Assembly: GCA_016780605.1 (NCBI GenBank)
Contig: JADHLS010000399.1
Location: forward strand, 1-5,739
DNA length: 5,739 bases
Direction: 5' to 3'
From: Reyranella sp.
Lineage (GTDB): Bacteria; Pseudomonadota; Alphaproteobacteria; Reyranellales; Reyranellaceae
The translations under genes were made by a program, and so were the position numbers. Position 1 is the stretch's first letter. Each line of letters opens with the position of its first letter. Below, piece by piece: positions 5,536 to 5,739 of this stretch. The notes under the pieces were generated by a model. That model saw nothing but the letters and a program-made list of their open reading frames with translations. It was not told the origin of the DNA and did not search any database.

Positions 5536-5739
5536 GTGAAGGATGAAGCGATCTATCGCCGGCTGTTCCGCACGGCGCTGCTGATCAGGCTGGTCGAGGA
5601 ACGGATCATCGATCTCTATCCGTCCGACAAGATCCAGAGCCCCGTCCATCTGTCGATCGGCCAGGAGGCCGTCGCGGTGGGCGTCTGCGATGCCCTGAAA
5701 CCTGACGATCTGGTTTTCGCCACCTATCGCAGCCACGGC
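5536..5739 (+). CDS. Second ThDP-dependent E1 alpha subunit, N-terminal part only
   Basis: The 68 residues before the window edge match the N-terminal region of E1 alpha: LFRTALLIRLVEERI (10-24), then HLSIGQEAVAVGVCDAL (38-54) and ATYRSHG (62-68). It aligns with the first E1 alpha (residues 16-73) in length and motif order (SIGQE against SMGQE, VGVC in both, YRSHG against YRSHA), but most other residues differ. It is therefore a divergent paralogue, not a recent duplicate. The GDG...N ThDP motif lies beyond the window, so cofactor binding cannot be checked. GTG start with GGGGAG upstream. A second E1 beta gene may follow; alternatively this subunit could share the upstream beta subunit. Confidence 0.85.
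   Translation, partial: MKDEAIYRRLFRTALLIRLVEERIIDLYPSDKIQSPVHLSIGQEAVAVGVCDALKPDDLVFATYRSHG

Overview
The window is GC-rich chromosomal DNA with strong G/C bias at third codon positions. The same bias opens long antisense shadow frames. Gene content and style suggest an alphaproteobacterium (Bradyrhizobium/Rhodospirillales-like), but this is inference and no marker gene fixes the taxon. The region reads as part of a surface-polysaccharide (LPS O-antigen or capsule) sugar-biosynthesis locus.

Minus strand, positions 2447 down to 1: three closely spaced genes read as one operon. In order of transcription they are a GDP-mannose/GDP-heptose 4,6-dehydratase-type SDR, a GHMP kinase of the HddA (heptose-7-phosphate kinase) type, and an RmlC-type 3,5-epimerase cut by the left edge. 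Together they fit the making and remodelling of an NDP-activated (probably GDP) deoxy-heptose. The nucleotidyltransferase, isomerase, phosphatase and final reductase would have to lie outside the window.

Positions 2448-2591: a 144-bp divergent intergenic region that must carry promoters for both directions. It holds a perfect 12-bp palindrome just upstream of the plus-strand genes.

Plus strand, positions 2592 to 5739: a thiamine-diphosphate (ThDP) 2-oxoacid dehydrogenase-type E1 alpha subunit, an overlapping E1 beta subunit, a classical SDR, and the start of a second, divergent E1 alpha gene cut by the right edge. No E2 (lipoyl acyltransferase) or E3 gene is visible. The E1 pair may therefore act as a stand-alone ThDP carboligase/decarboxylase feeding a sugar or substituent pathway rather than a classical dehydrogenase complex.

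Two details stand out. A 61-bp near-perfect inverted repeat (REP/MITE-like) sits between E1 beta and the SDR. It is flanked by 9-bp direct repeats matching at 8 positions, and both copies begin with ATG and resemble the SDR's first codons. It appears to have inserted at the SDR start codon, turning the old start into a 23-codon leader ORF that ends in an ATGA overlap with the present start. Second, the SDR carries Phe exactly where the catalytic Tyr of the Ser-Tyr-Lys triad should be.
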